From Sinorhizobium glycinis (GTDB taxonomy: Bacteria > Pseudomonadota > Alphaproteobacteria > Rhizobiales > Rhizobiaceae): 64,000 bases of DNA. The DNA lies in assembly GCF_001651865.1 (NCBI RefSeq), contig NZ_LPUX01000061.1:488912-552911 (forward strand), in the 5' to 3' direction. This document shows positions 33,484-41,571 of the stretch, piece by piece. Within the stretch, counting starts at the first letter, position 1. Each line of letters starts with the position of its first letter. The notes below the pieces were generated by a model. It did not search any database. It was not told the DNA's origin and was given only the letters and a program-made list of their open reading frames with translations. The translations under genes and the position numbers were made by a program.

Positions 33484-36400
33484 ATGCTGCGCGAAAGCCG
33501 GACCAATACACCGCGAAAAGCAGTCGGCCGCACGGCACGCGCCGGCGGTCCTTCGGCGCATGGCAGCGAGCGCCGTATCGTTACGGCGCTCTGTTACGAC
33601 CTTGTCGGATCTACCGATCTGCTGCATCTCATGGACATTGAGGACTATCAGGAGCTGATGGCGGCCTTCCAGCGGTCGGCAAGGGCGTCGATCGCGGCGC
33701 ATTCCGGAGTGATGCAGCACGAGGCTGGCGATGGCGGAGTGGCGCTGTTTCCGATCGATCTTGACGCGAAGGACGCGGCCTCGCTCGCCATCCGGGCGGG
33801 GCTCGGCATCGTCGAAGCCTGCAAGCGGGTTGGCCGAGAGGGCCGACGGGAAGATCTGCGCGTGCGCGTTGGCGTTGCGACCTCCGTCGCATTGGTCCGC
33901 GACTTGGCGCGGGAAAGCTCGACGGAGGAGCCAGTCACTGGTGCTGCACTCGCCATGGCTGCCCGCCTCCAAACCATCGCCGAGCCCAACAGCGTCCTGG
34001 TTTCCGAAGAGACACGAAACCTGGCCGGGCGGTCGCACGCTTTCGTGTTCCAGGGCAGCAAGGCGCTCAAGGGCTTTTCCACACCCGAAAAAGTGTGGCG
34101 GGCGCTCGGTCACAAGATGGAGGTCGATCGCTTCTATGCCTACGGCAGGCTTGGCGGGCCCTTCATCAACCGCGAGAGCGAGTTGGATGCGATCGCCCGG
34201 ACCTGGGATCGCGTTCTTTCGGGACGGGGTGCAACTATCCTCATCGAGGGGGATGCTGGCATCGGCAAGTCCCGACTGCTGAGGGAGATCCGTCGGCGGA
34301 CGCGGGATCGGCGATCGAAGTTGTTGTTCTTCCAGTGCCTGCCAGGCGGATACCGTTCGACGCTCCATCCTCTGCAGCACAGTTTCCCTGGTGGGAGCGA
34401 GGGTCGGATGGGGCTGACTCATTCCGATGTGGCGACGTTGTTCGCGCGCAACGGTATCGAGGACCGAGAGACTATCGACGTCTTCGCCTATCTGCTTGGA
34501 GCAGAGGGGCGAAATCAGCTGCTGTCCAATGACAACCCCAAGACGATCCGGGAAAAGGCGCATCGGGCGCTCTTGCGGGCGCTCGAAGCAGTCTGTCGGA
34601 AGGGGCCGGTAGTCGTGGCGGTGGAGGACGTCCACTGGATCGATCCGACTTCGCGGGACCTGCTCGGCGAAGCGGCGCGGCTCATTGATCAGTTCCCGAT
34701 CTTTCTCGTTTTGACGTCGCGCCGCGGTTCAGCCGCCGATTGGCTGGATGCGGCAAACCCGCTGCGGCTGTCGCTGCGGCCGCTCGACAGCGACGAGACG
34801 AGGCTGGCGATCATGGCGAAGTGGCCGGGGCATCGGCTGGCGATGCTGCCGGAGCTTTTCGAGGTGGCGGAGCGGATCTCGGGCGGCGTTCCGCTGTTCA
34901 TCGAGGAAATCTGCCAATGGGCCTCGCAGAATGCCGAGGCGGATGAGGCGAGCCTGTCGGAGAACATGAAGCCGGCCCATCTATCGGCGTTCGAATCCAT
35001 CCTTGACGCGCGCCTGCAGCTCTTGGGTCCGGCGAGAGAGGTGGCGAGAGCGTCCGCCGTTGCCGGCACCCAGGTAACCTTGCCGCTGCTGCGCGTGCTG
35101 CTGCCGGATTTCAGCAAGAAGGCGATTGCAAGTGCCGCCGACACGCTGTGCGAGACCGGGTTCCTGACGCGGGTGCGGGCGCCCGGTGGCGTCGCCTACG
35201 GCTTCCGCCACGTGCTGATCCAGGAGACGATCTACAACGCGCTGTTGCGCAAACAGCGGCAGGTGCTGCACCGGCGGCTCTTTACCGCTGCGAACCAGAA
35301 TAGACACATGGCCGCCTGGATCGACACCGGCGCACTTGCCGAACATGCGGAGCGAGCCGGCCTTCTCGAAAATGCGATCGAACTGCTGATAGCGGCCGGA
35401 AAGGAGAGTTCGAGCCGGTCGGCAATGATCGAGGCGCGCCAATATCTCGAACATTCGCTGGCGCTTTGCAGCCAATTGGGCGAGGGACGCCCCGTCGAGA
35501 CCTTGCAGCTTGCCGCGCTGACGGCGCTCGGGCCCATACTGATCGGGATGGTCGGGATGAGTTCGCAACCGGCGCGTCAGCTGTACGAGGACGGTGTGGC
35601 GATTGCCCGCCGGCAGCCGATGTCGGAGCAGTCCAGGTGGTTTCCGATCTATTGGGGATGGTGGCTGACCGGGTCGGATTTTCGGGTCATGCATGACCGC
35701 GCTCTTGAAGTGCAATCCATGCTCGCCGAGGTCGAGGATCCGGAGATAAGGCTACAGATCAACCACTGCATATGGGCAATCGATTTCAACCTCGGCCACC
35801 ACCGCCAGACGCAAGACGCGATCCGATCGGGTCTGGCACTTTACGACGAGAGGACGGCAAGGACGAACCGGACGCTCTATGGCGGGCACGACGCCAGGGT
35901 CTGCGGTCTCGGTCAACTGGCATTGTCACTGTGGCTCACGGGCAGGACAAGCGCCTCGGATGCGGCGCTCTCAAGAATGATCGCTTTCGTTGACCGCATC
36001 GCGCACGCGCCGAGCAAGGCGCACTCCCTCGACACGGAAGCGGTCTCCGCCTTCTACCGGGACGACTTCGCGCGCCTCACGGATGTAGCCGAACGCATGG
36101 CGGACTTCGCAAGGAAGCATGAAATGCGGTCGCTATCGGCGCTTTCTCTCCTCTTTCGCGGGTGGGCCACCGCGCATGTCGAAGACCTGGCGACCGGGCA
36201 TAACACCTTTCAGAAAGGTCTGGAGCATCTCCAAGAGCTCGGCACCGTCATCGACCTGCCGATCTACCTCCATATGCATGCCACCATGCTGGGCCTCTCG
36301 AAAAGGTATGACGACGCGATCGAGGTCGCGGATCAGGCAATCGAAAGAGCGCAGCAGACCTATCACGCCTATTGGCTCGCCGAGCTTTTCCGGTGCCGTG

Positions 36401-36552
36401 CGGTTCTCCTTGCCCAGGCCGAGGCAAACTCGGATCGTGTCGTGGCGGATTTGTGCTCGGCCGTAGAGATTGCCGAACGTCAGGGGGCGAAGGCTCTGCT
36501 GCAACGGGCCAGGCGTTCAATCCGGGAGCTCGGCGTTGCCGACAGGCTTTGA
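33484..36552 (+). CDS. Cyclase-domain / ATPase / TPR sensor protein
   Basis: 1022 aa. Residues 30-210 are a class III nucleotidyl-cyclase homology domain with the two metal Asp (Asp39 in CYDLVGST, Asp83 in EAGDGGVAL). The transition-state Asn position reads Ala157 (GAALAMAARL), with Arg161 kept, so activity is doubtful. A STAND/AAA-like ATPase follows (ILIEGDAGIGKSRLLREI, Walker A 256-263; VVAVEDVHWIDPTSRDLL Walker B). The C-terminal half is TPR-like helices (from about 590). No DNA-binding domain is recognised. First gene of the cluster, overlapping ycaO; it probably senses a signal and controls or scaffolds the modification genes (inference). Confidence 0.82.
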   Translation: MLRESRTNTPRKAVGRTARAGGPSAHGSERRIVTALCYDLVGSTDLLHLMDIEDYQELMAAFQRSARASIAAHSGVMQHEAGDGGVALFPIDLDAKDAASLAIRAGLGIVEACKRVGREGRREDLRVRVGVATSVALVRDLARESSTEEPVTGAALAMAARLQTIAEPNSVLVSEETRNLAGRSHAFVFQGSKALKGFSTPEKVWRALGHKMEVDRFYAYGRLGGPFINRESELDAIARTWDRVLSGRGATILIEGDAGIGKSRLLREIRRRTRDRRSKLLFFQCLPGGYRSTLHPLQHSFPGGSEGRMGLTHSDVATLFARNGIEDRETIDVFAYLLGAEGRNQLLSNDNPKTIREKAHRALLRALEAVCRKGPVVVAVEDVHWIDPTSRDLLGEAARLIDQFPIFLVLTSRRGSAADWLDAANPLRLSLRPLDSDETRLAIMAKWPGHRLAMLPELFEVAERISGGVPLFIEEICQWASQNAEADEASLSENMKPAHLSAFESILDARLQLLGPAREVARASAVAGTQVTLPLLRVLLPDFSKKAIASAADTLCETGFLTRVRAPGGVAYGFRHVLIQETIYNALLRKQRQVLHRRLFTAANQNRHMAAWIDTGALAEHAERAGLLENAIELLIAAGKESSSRSAMIEARQYLEHSLALCSQLGEGRPVETLQLAALTALGPILIGMVGMSSQPARQLYEDGVAIARRQPMSEQSRWFPIYWGWWLTGSDFRVMHDRALEVQSMLAEVEDPEIRLQINHCIWAIDFNLGHHRQTQDAIRSGLALYDERTARTNRTLYGGHDARVCGLGQLALSLWLTGRTSASDAALSRMIAFVDRIAHAPSKAHSLDTEAVSAFYRDDFARLTDVAERMADFARKHEMRSLSALSLLFRGWATAHVEDLATGHNTFQKGLEHLQELGTVIDLPIYLHMHATMLGLSKRYDDAIEVADQAIERAQQTYHAYWLAELFRCRAVLLAQAEANSDRVVADLCSAVEIAERQGAKALLQRARRSIRELGVADRL

Positions 36553-37771
36553 TTCCGAGGACGGCACGAGGAAAGACCAGGCGTTCCGCAGCCAGGAACT
36601 CGCCGGATTTCATCAGGCAATCGTCACGGGACTTCGCCAGCCCTGGTTGCACGGGACAGTACCAGGGGATGCCGACGAGCGGTTGAGGAGGATTCGACCG
36701 CTCTGCCGAAGAGCGCGCATAACGCGGCTTGCGGAATTGACGGGTCTCGATCGCCTTGAACTGCCCGTCGTACAGGCCATTCGCCCCGCCGCACTCTCGG
36801 AGGTAACGTCCTTGGGCCGAGGCATTGCCTTGGCGGAGGCGGCCGTAGGGGCAGTCATGGAGTCGCTCGAGCGCTACTACGCCGAAGCCATCCCGCCCGC
36901 GCGTACGTTTCTCGCTCGGGCCGAGGAACTCGATGTCGGCGACGGCATGTTCGAACCCCTGCTGCTGCCGGATTACCGGGAGAACTGGCGACAACGCGTG
37001 ATACCCTGGATCAGGGGCGTAGATATTGCCACCGGTTGCCTACGGCCGGTTCCGCTGGAACTTGTGCATACCTGTTATACGGAGCCGCAACCTGCTGGCG
37101 ACGGCCTGTTCGTCCGCACGACCACGGGCCTTGCCTGCCATATGGATGCTTGCAGTGCCTTTCTGCACGGCCTGTTCGAGTGCATCGAGCGCGATGCAAT
37201 CGCCCGGGCCTTTGCGACGCACGGATTTTTCGACCGGATGCGCATTGATTCGACGGGGCTTGGTGCGCGTGTGGATCATATCCGCTCAGTCGCCGCGGCC
37301 AGTGGGATAACCTTTGCCCTGTGGCATGCCCCCTCACCGGCGGGCGTTCCGGTGATCTGGTGCCAGACAATCGAGACGGGTACCGGCGAACCGATACTCT
37401 CTTTGCCGACCGAGGGCTATGCCGCCGGCCCGAGCGTCGAAGCGGCAGCTGTAAGCGCTATGCTGGAAGCGCTCTCCGCCCGGGCAGGGGCGATCTCGGG
37501 CGCTCGCGACGACCAGACGAGAGGACATTACAGGAGAAGCGTGGACGCCGTTTCGAGGGCACGTCAGCTCATCCTGGAAGAGGGGCCCGGAAGGCCGGTG
37601 GACGCAGGATTGTCGGCCCCGATTGCCGACCCGGTGTCGCTGCTGCAGCTTGTCCTGTCCGCCGGTTTGGGGCCAGTACTCGCCGTGCCTGTCGGCTCGG
37701 ATGGGGAGACTGGCGTTCAATGCGTCAGGACGGTACTTGCCGGAGCCTGTCCCTTCTTTGTCCTGAGGTGA
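36536..37771 (+). CDS. YcaO-domain ATP-dependent cyclodehydratase / thioamidase
   Basis: 411 aa from TTG 36536, chosen because GGGAG lies 8 nt upstream; it overlaps the sensor gene by 17 nt. YcaO enzymes activate backbone amides with ATP, giving azolines with an E1 partner or thioamides with TfuA. Motifs: LGRGIALAEAAVGAVMESLERYYAE (ATP-binding Glu/Arg), then TTTGLACHMDACSAFLHGLFECIERDAIARAF, and the C-terminal VSAMLEALSARAGAISGARDD with Arg/Glu pairs. Partner TfuA is the next gene, which points to thioamidation. No dehydrogenase or E1 gene is present. Confidence 0.9.
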   Translation: MPTGFDSEDGTRKDQAFRSQELAGFHQAIVTGLRQPWLHGTVPGDADERLRRIRPLCRRARITRLAELTGLDRLELPVVQAIRPAALSEVTSLGRGIALAEAAVGAVMESLERYYAEAIPPARTFLARAEELDVGDGMFEPLLLPDYRENWRQRVIPWIRGVDIATGCLRPVPLELVHTCYTEPQPAGDGLFVRTTTGLACHMDACSAFLHGLFECIERDAIARAFATHGFFDRMRIDSTGLGARVDHIRSVAAASGITFALWHAPSPAGVPVIWCQTIETGTGEPILSLPTEGYAAGPSVEAAAVSAMLEALSARAGAISGARDDQTRGHYRRSVDAVSRARQLILEEGPGRPVDAGLSAPIADPVSLLQLVLSAGLGPVLAVPVGSDGETGVQCVRTVLAGACPFFVLR

Positions 37772-37774
37772 GAG

Positions 37775-38608
37775 ATGTCGGGTGCGAGCGAAGGCGGTCC
37801 GATCCTGGTGTTTCTTGGCCCGACGTTACGCCTCGCCGAGGCCGAGGCGGCACTCGACGCCATCTATCTGCAGCCCGCAACGCAAGGCGATATCCTGCTT
37901 GCCGCCCATGCGTTTCACCCGCGCGCCATGGTCCTGATCGACGGGCAGTTCGAAGACCGGCCAGCCGTCCGGCACAAGGAAATCCTCTGGGCGATGGCGC
38001 AGGGAATCGTGATGATCGGTGCGGCCAGCATGGGGGCGCTCAGAGCCGCGGAGCTTGGCGATTTCGGCATGATTGGTGTCGGCCTGATATACAGATGGTA
38101 CCGGCGCTTGCGCTTCGCTTCGTCCCCCCATGCCGCCGCTTATCCCGCACTTGCACCCGACAATGCGGTTGCCGTGCACTCGGCACCGCCGGAGCTTGGC
38201 TTTCTTCCATTGACCGATTCCCTGGTCGACCTGCAACGGACGTTTTCCGCACTGATGCGCCGCGATGTCATCACGCCTGCCGAGCGGGAGCGGCTCACAA
38301 CAATTGCACGAAACCTGAATTTCCGCGAACGCACGTTCGCGACGGTACTGGGTGCCGCAGGCTGGCCGAAGGAGAGGATGCAGGAACTGCGACGGGAGGT
38401 CGTGGGCCAAAAGAGGCTGGACGCGCTGTCGGCGCTTCGAAACACACAAGCCCTCGTGCATCACGCCCTTGTGCATCACGCCCTTGTGCGGCGGGGGCCA
38501 GGGGGAGGCGATAGCACCTCGTGGGTCGCAACGAACACTTTCATCCGGGACCTCGAGGCCGGCGGGGTTGACTCAAATTTAGTGAACACTTATAAATTGA
38601 ATCCGTAA
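37775..38608 (+). CDS. TfuA-like protein
   Basis: 277 aa. TfuA proteins work with YcaO to put sulfur into peptide backbones (trifolitoxin locus; McrA thioglycine in methanogens). Family core visible: VFLGPTLRLAEAEAALDAIY, QGDILLAAHAFHPRAMVLID, HKEILWAMAQGIVMIGAASM and GALRAAELGDFGMIGVGLIY. The C-terminal part is helical and carries a tandem 15-bp repeat giving LVHHALVHHALV. Begins 4 nt after ycaO; a rhodanese-type sulfur donor is not encoded nearby. Confidence 0.9.
   Translation: MSGASEGGPILVFLGPTLRLAEAEAALDAIYLQPATQGDILLAAHAFHPRAMVLIDGQFEDRPAVRHKEILWAMAQGIVMIGAASMGALRAAELGDFGMIGVGLIYRWYRRLRFASSPHAAAYPALAPDNAVAVHSAPPELGFLPLTDSLVDLQRTFSALMRRDVITPAERERLTTIARNLNFRERTFATVLGAAGWPKERMQELRREVVGQKRLDALSALRNTQALVHHALVHHALVRRGPGGGDSTSWVATNTFIRDLEAGGVDSNLVNTYKLNP
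38456..38485 (+). repeat. Tandem 15-bp repeat inside tfuA
   Basis: GTGCATCACGCCCTT occurs twice in a row (38456-38470 and 38471-38485), followed by GTGCG, adding VHHAL units near the protein's C-terminus. In frame, so tolerated; a site likely to vary in copy number between strains. Confidence 0.9.
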
Positions 38609-38644
38609 TTGCCGGACTTTTCAATCGAGGGGGGCAATTGTGCG

Positions 38645-39850
38645 ATGCGTCTGCTTCGGGACGACTCCCTCGACGATGGTAGTGCGCGTTTAGGAACGCG
38701 CTTCTGGATATTCCCCCAGCCGCCCTTCATCCCTGGATATGAACAGCCCGACCGAGTCTGGCTGTCGATCATGCCGGACGAAATCGGCGAGGGTCCGAGC
38801 GATGTGGCGATGTATGTGGCAGACCCGGTTTACGACAAGCAGCCATACAGCCTCACGCGTTTGCCTCCGTTTGACGGTGCTCGACGGCCTTCGCCGCTGC
38901 CGGGTCCGGATCGCCATTTCGACAACATTGATCCCGCATCGCGCGCGTTTCTTGGCATACATGCCTATGCTTGCGTGCATTTCGTCCGCGACATCTGGCA
39001 GAGCTATCTCGGATGTCCAGTGCGTTGGTTCTTCGAGCAGACCTATCCCAAGCTCGAGATCGTTCCGTTCGTTGAGTGGGATAACGCACATGCGGGATAC
39101 GGCTTCCTTGAACTTGGCCGTGCGCAGGTTGATGGCTTAGTGCGACCCTATGCATTGAACTTTGATACGATTGCCCACGAGGTTGGGCATTTCATCGTTC
39201 TCTCTGAGACGGGAATGCCGCGGGGGCTGTCACGGGATCTCGACTTCTTCCCCTTTTCGGAAGCCTTTTCGGACGCGGTCTCGTTGATTTCCTTTCTCCA
39301 CTTCGATTCAGGCGTAGAAAGGTTACTGCGACGGACGCGCGGCAATTTGCTCCTTTACAGCGAGCTTAACCGTTTTGCCGAGACCAGCCCCGAAACGCAG
39401 ATTCGTATGGCGACCAATGCACGGCGCATGTCGGATACGACGCGTGAAGTCCATGATCGCGGACTTCCATTCCTTGGCGCCATTTTTGACAGCATCGTCG
39501 AGCTCTACCATCAACAGCTGGTGTCGAACGGCTGCGCCGACAGGCGACTACTCGACATCGATCTCCGTGACCTGGAACAACACGAGTTCGATCGGTTCCG
39601 CGCAATGACCGCTGAGGCCTACGCAACCAAGCCGCTGTTCTTCAAATTGGCACTTGCAACGGCCCGTGACGCAGTGGGCCAGGCACTGGCGCGATCCCTG
39701 CGAATGCTGGAGCCCGCCACTCTCAGGCTCGACAGTGCGGCTCGCGCGATCATCGCTGCCGCGGACGCTGGAGCCGCGCAGCAATTGGAGGAGAATTTTG
39801 CCTGGCGTGAAATCATTACACCAATGGATAGGAACAGGAGATGGCGATGA
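38645..39850 (+). CDS. HExxH metallopeptidase of unknown family
   Basis: 401 aa. Zinc site FDTIAHEVGHFIV (His178-Glu179-His182) with a likely third ligand Glu206 in SEAFSDAVSLI, as in gluzincins. No signal peptide, so cytosolic. N-terminal 100 residues are Pro/Asp-rich and unrecognised. Start taken as ATG 38645 behind GAGGGGGG; a TTG at 38609 would add 12 residues. In a YcaO-TfuA cluster such a protein is a natural candidate for leader-peptide removal or for processing of the modified substrate (inference). Overlaps the next gene. Confidence 0.78.
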   Translation: MRLLRDDSLDDGSARLGTRFWIFPQPPFIPGYEQPDRVWLSIMPDEIGEGPSDVAMYVADPVYDKQPYSLTRLPPFDGARRPSPLPGPDRHFDNIDPASRAFLGIHAYACVHFVRDIWQSYLGCPVRWFFEQTYPKLEIVPFVEWDNAHAGYGFLELGRAQVDGLVRPYALNFDTIAHEVGHFIVLSETGMPRGLSRDLDFFPFSEAFSDAVSLISFLHFDSGVERLLRRTRGNLLLYSELNRFAETSPETQIRMATNARRMSDTTREVHDRGLPFLGAIFDSIVELYHQQLVSNGCADRRLLDIDLRDLEQHEFDRFRAMTAEAYATKPLFFKLALATARDAVGQALARSLRMLEPATLRLDSAARAIIAAADAGAAQQLEENFAWREIITPMDRNRRWR

Positions 39851-40500
39851 GCGATTGCTTTGTCAATCCAGTTGTTGGCGATGTGCGAACCTTAACGGAG
39901 AAGATCGATTATGAATACTATAGACCTGGCGATTTAAGGTTGTATGGTCGCCCAGCGGAGTCTTACAAGAAGGATGAGAAGGACAATTCGATAAATGACG
40001 CTCTGAAAGAGATAGAAAATACGATAAGGCCAATCGGAGCAGGTGAAGATATTTTAGAGAAAATAAAAAGGATTATAGAAAACATATTCGATCTCATTAG
40101 AAAAAAGGCGGGAGTTGTGGGTGAAGGTATAACCGTTGCGGTATTTGATGGAGAACTTTATCACTTTTTGCCAATCGGACTGAACGTGAAACGCAATCAC
40201 ATAAAAAGTATTGGCGTGATCTATGGATACGCCTACGAGGGGCATTGCTACAAACTACCGAAACCGCAGATCATGTGCCTGTCCGAAAGACCGACGCCGG
40301 TCGCAAAGGGGGATTGCGGATTCGACCCCTCGTTTGGCTATGCCGTCTGGTCAATCGACAAGTTGGAGCGTGCCATAGTCCTCGATATTCGTGCCGACGA
40401 TTTGAAAACGCTGGTGCTCGACGAAAACCTGCCGGGCAACCGCTCGCCACTGGCCTACGCGCAAGCGCAATCACTCGCTCCGCAACGGCATCGCGATTGA
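39841..40500 (+). CDS. Unknown AT-rich protein, 219 aa
   Basis: No family recognised. The codons from about 39900 to 40210 are strikingly AT-rich (runs such as GATATTTTAGAGAAAATAAA), unlike all neighbours, whereas the last 80 codons are GC-rich. Residues 45-95 form charged amphipathic helices (DALKEIENTIRPIG, DILEKIKRIIENIFDLIRKK). A mixed alpha/beta part follows (ITVAVFDGELYHFLPIGL, then IGVIYGYAYEGHCYKLPKP). Starts at ATG 39841 or the ATGA at 39847, overlapping the peptidase stop. Could be the modified substrate, an immunity protein or a partner of the peptidase. Confidence 0.72.
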   Translation: MAMSDCFVNPVVGDVRTLTEKIDYEYYRPGDLRLYGRPAESYKKDEKDNSINDALKEIENTIRPIGAGEDILEKIKRIIENIFDLIRKKAGVVGEGITVAVFDGELYHFLPIGLNVKRNHIKSIGVIYGYAYEGHCYKLPKPQIMCLSERPTPVAKGDCGFDPSFGYAVWSIDKLERAIVLDIRADDLKTLVLDENLPGNRSPLAYAQAQSLAPQRHRD

Positions 40501-40528
40501 ATTTTGCAAGGTTTCAGGAGCGCCGGTC

Positions 40529-40717
40529 TTGATTGCGGTTCTGGGTTCGAGCCAAGCTGCGACCGTAGTCGAGTTCCGCGGGCGCCCTCGCTTTGTCGTG
40601 CCGGATTCCAGCGCAAAGACGCCGGATACGACTATCTGCAGTCCGAAAGATACGCGATGCCGCAGAAATGCGCGCCCTATTGCAGGCTGCCGTCGCCGCT
40701 GCGGTCGGCCGCCTTGA
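40529..40717 (+). CDS. Candidate small Cys-rich peptide after the YcaO-TfuA genes
   Basis: 62-codon frame beginning TTG 40529 with AGGAG 8 nt upstream, 28 nt after the previous stop. The N-terminal half is hydrophobic/neutral (MIAVLGSSQAATVVEFRG). The C-terminal half holds all four Cys among Arg/Thr/Pro (TTICSPKDTRC, AGCRRRCGRPP). Such a leader/core split would suit a RiPP precursor. Its last 41 bp lie antisense to the EF-hand gene, which lowers confidence; it may be fortuitous. Confidence 0.3.
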   Translation: MIAVLGSSQAATVVEFRGRPRFVVPDSSAKTPDTTICSPKDTRCRRNARPIAGCRRRCGRPP

Positions 40718-41030
40718 AGTCCGCCATGACCCTGTTCAGGAACTCGCTCTGGCTAAGCTTGCCGTCGCCGTTCCTGTCGGTGGCGGCAAATTGCTGAGCG
40801 TTCAGTGCCTGCGCCACCTCGTCGGAGCGCAGGCTGCCGTCCTTGTTCTTGTCCAGGCTTTCGAAGGCCATCGTCATGAAGGCCTGGTATTCGGACCGAT
40901 CGACCGCTCCGTTTCCATCACGGTCGAGGCGATCCATCTGTCCCTGTTTCATTGCGGCAGGCCGATCCTGCGCAGTGGCCGAAACGAGCTGACAAAGCGC
41001 GAATGCCGTCGTAAGAACCACTTTTCGCAT
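40677..41030 (-). CDS. Secreted EF-hand protein
   Basis: 117 aa. Signal peptide MRKVVLTTAFALCQLVSATA. Calcium loops: DRDGNGAVDRSE, DKNKDGSLRSDE, DRNGDGKLSQSE. A fourth loop, DRSGDGSLQ, stops after nine of twelve residues at the end of the protein. Periplasmic calcium binding is likely; such proteins occur widely in rhizobia without known roles. The cut fourth loop could be natural or could mark loss of the 3' end where the accessory cluster begins. Followed on its upstream side by a lipoprotein gene. Confidence 0.85.
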   Translation of the reverse strand: MRKVVLTTAFALCQLVSATAQDRPAAMKQGQMDRLDRDGNGAVDRSEYQAFMTMAFESLDKNKDGSLRSDEVAQALNAQQFAATDRNGDGKLSQSEFLNRVMADFKAADRSGDGSLQ

Positions 41031-41045
41031 CAGGGCCGCCTTTCG

Positions 41046-41294
41046 CTAATAAGCGCACGTCAATGCATTGCCGGCCGCGCTGCCGAGGGTGGCGCCGCCG
41101 CCGACAGCCCAGAGCTGGCCGGTCCCCGAGCCTATGGTCGCGCCGACCACGCCGCCGACGATCGCGCCGCCGACCGTCCCGGCAATGCAGCCGAACTCGC
41201 CTATGCCTCCCCCCTGGGATGTCGCAGCAGACTGGCAGCCGGACAAGGCGAGGGAGCCGGCGAGAATGAGAATTGGGGTGCTGCACTTGCTCAT
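41046..41294 (-). CDS. Glycine-zipper lipoprotein
   Basis: 82 aa. Lipoprotein signal ILAGSLALSGC with acylated Cys20, then FGCIAGTVGGAIVGGVVGAT and a further IGSGTGQLWAVGGGATLGSAAG glycine-zipper segment. Similar small outer-membrane or periplasmic lipoproteins (17 kDa antigen type domain) stabilise the envelope. It is read just before the EF-hand gene (15 nt gap), probably as one transcript. Confidence 0.82.
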   Translation of the reverse strand: MSKCSTPILILAGSLALSGCQSAATSQGGGIGEFGCIAGTVGGAIVGGVVGATIGSGTGQLWAVGGGATLGSAAGNALTCAY

Positions 41295-41571
41295 TTTTAC
41301 CTCCAGTATATTCGTCCGCAGCCAATATGGATGCGCGGAGGCGCCATTGAGTGGCGTCCGATGTAAATAAGCTCCTGAGTATGTCTCCCGAAGTGCGAGA
41401 GGCTCTTCTGTTCGATCAGAAGCAGCTCATTGTCGAAACGTGCAGTCTGTCGACGAAGACGTCCGAAACTGCGGGCAAATACTACCGCCAAGGACGGATG
41501 ATGACAACTCTTGAGCGGCTTCAGGCCCCGGCGAGGCGGCGCTGCCTCGAGAAGCAGCGCGCCAGACGTTG

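Noticed and set aside
37321..38514. 397-codon plus-strand frame across ycaO and tfuA
   Set aside because: Arg/Gly/Pro-rich shadow frame; both underlying genes are clear in other frames.
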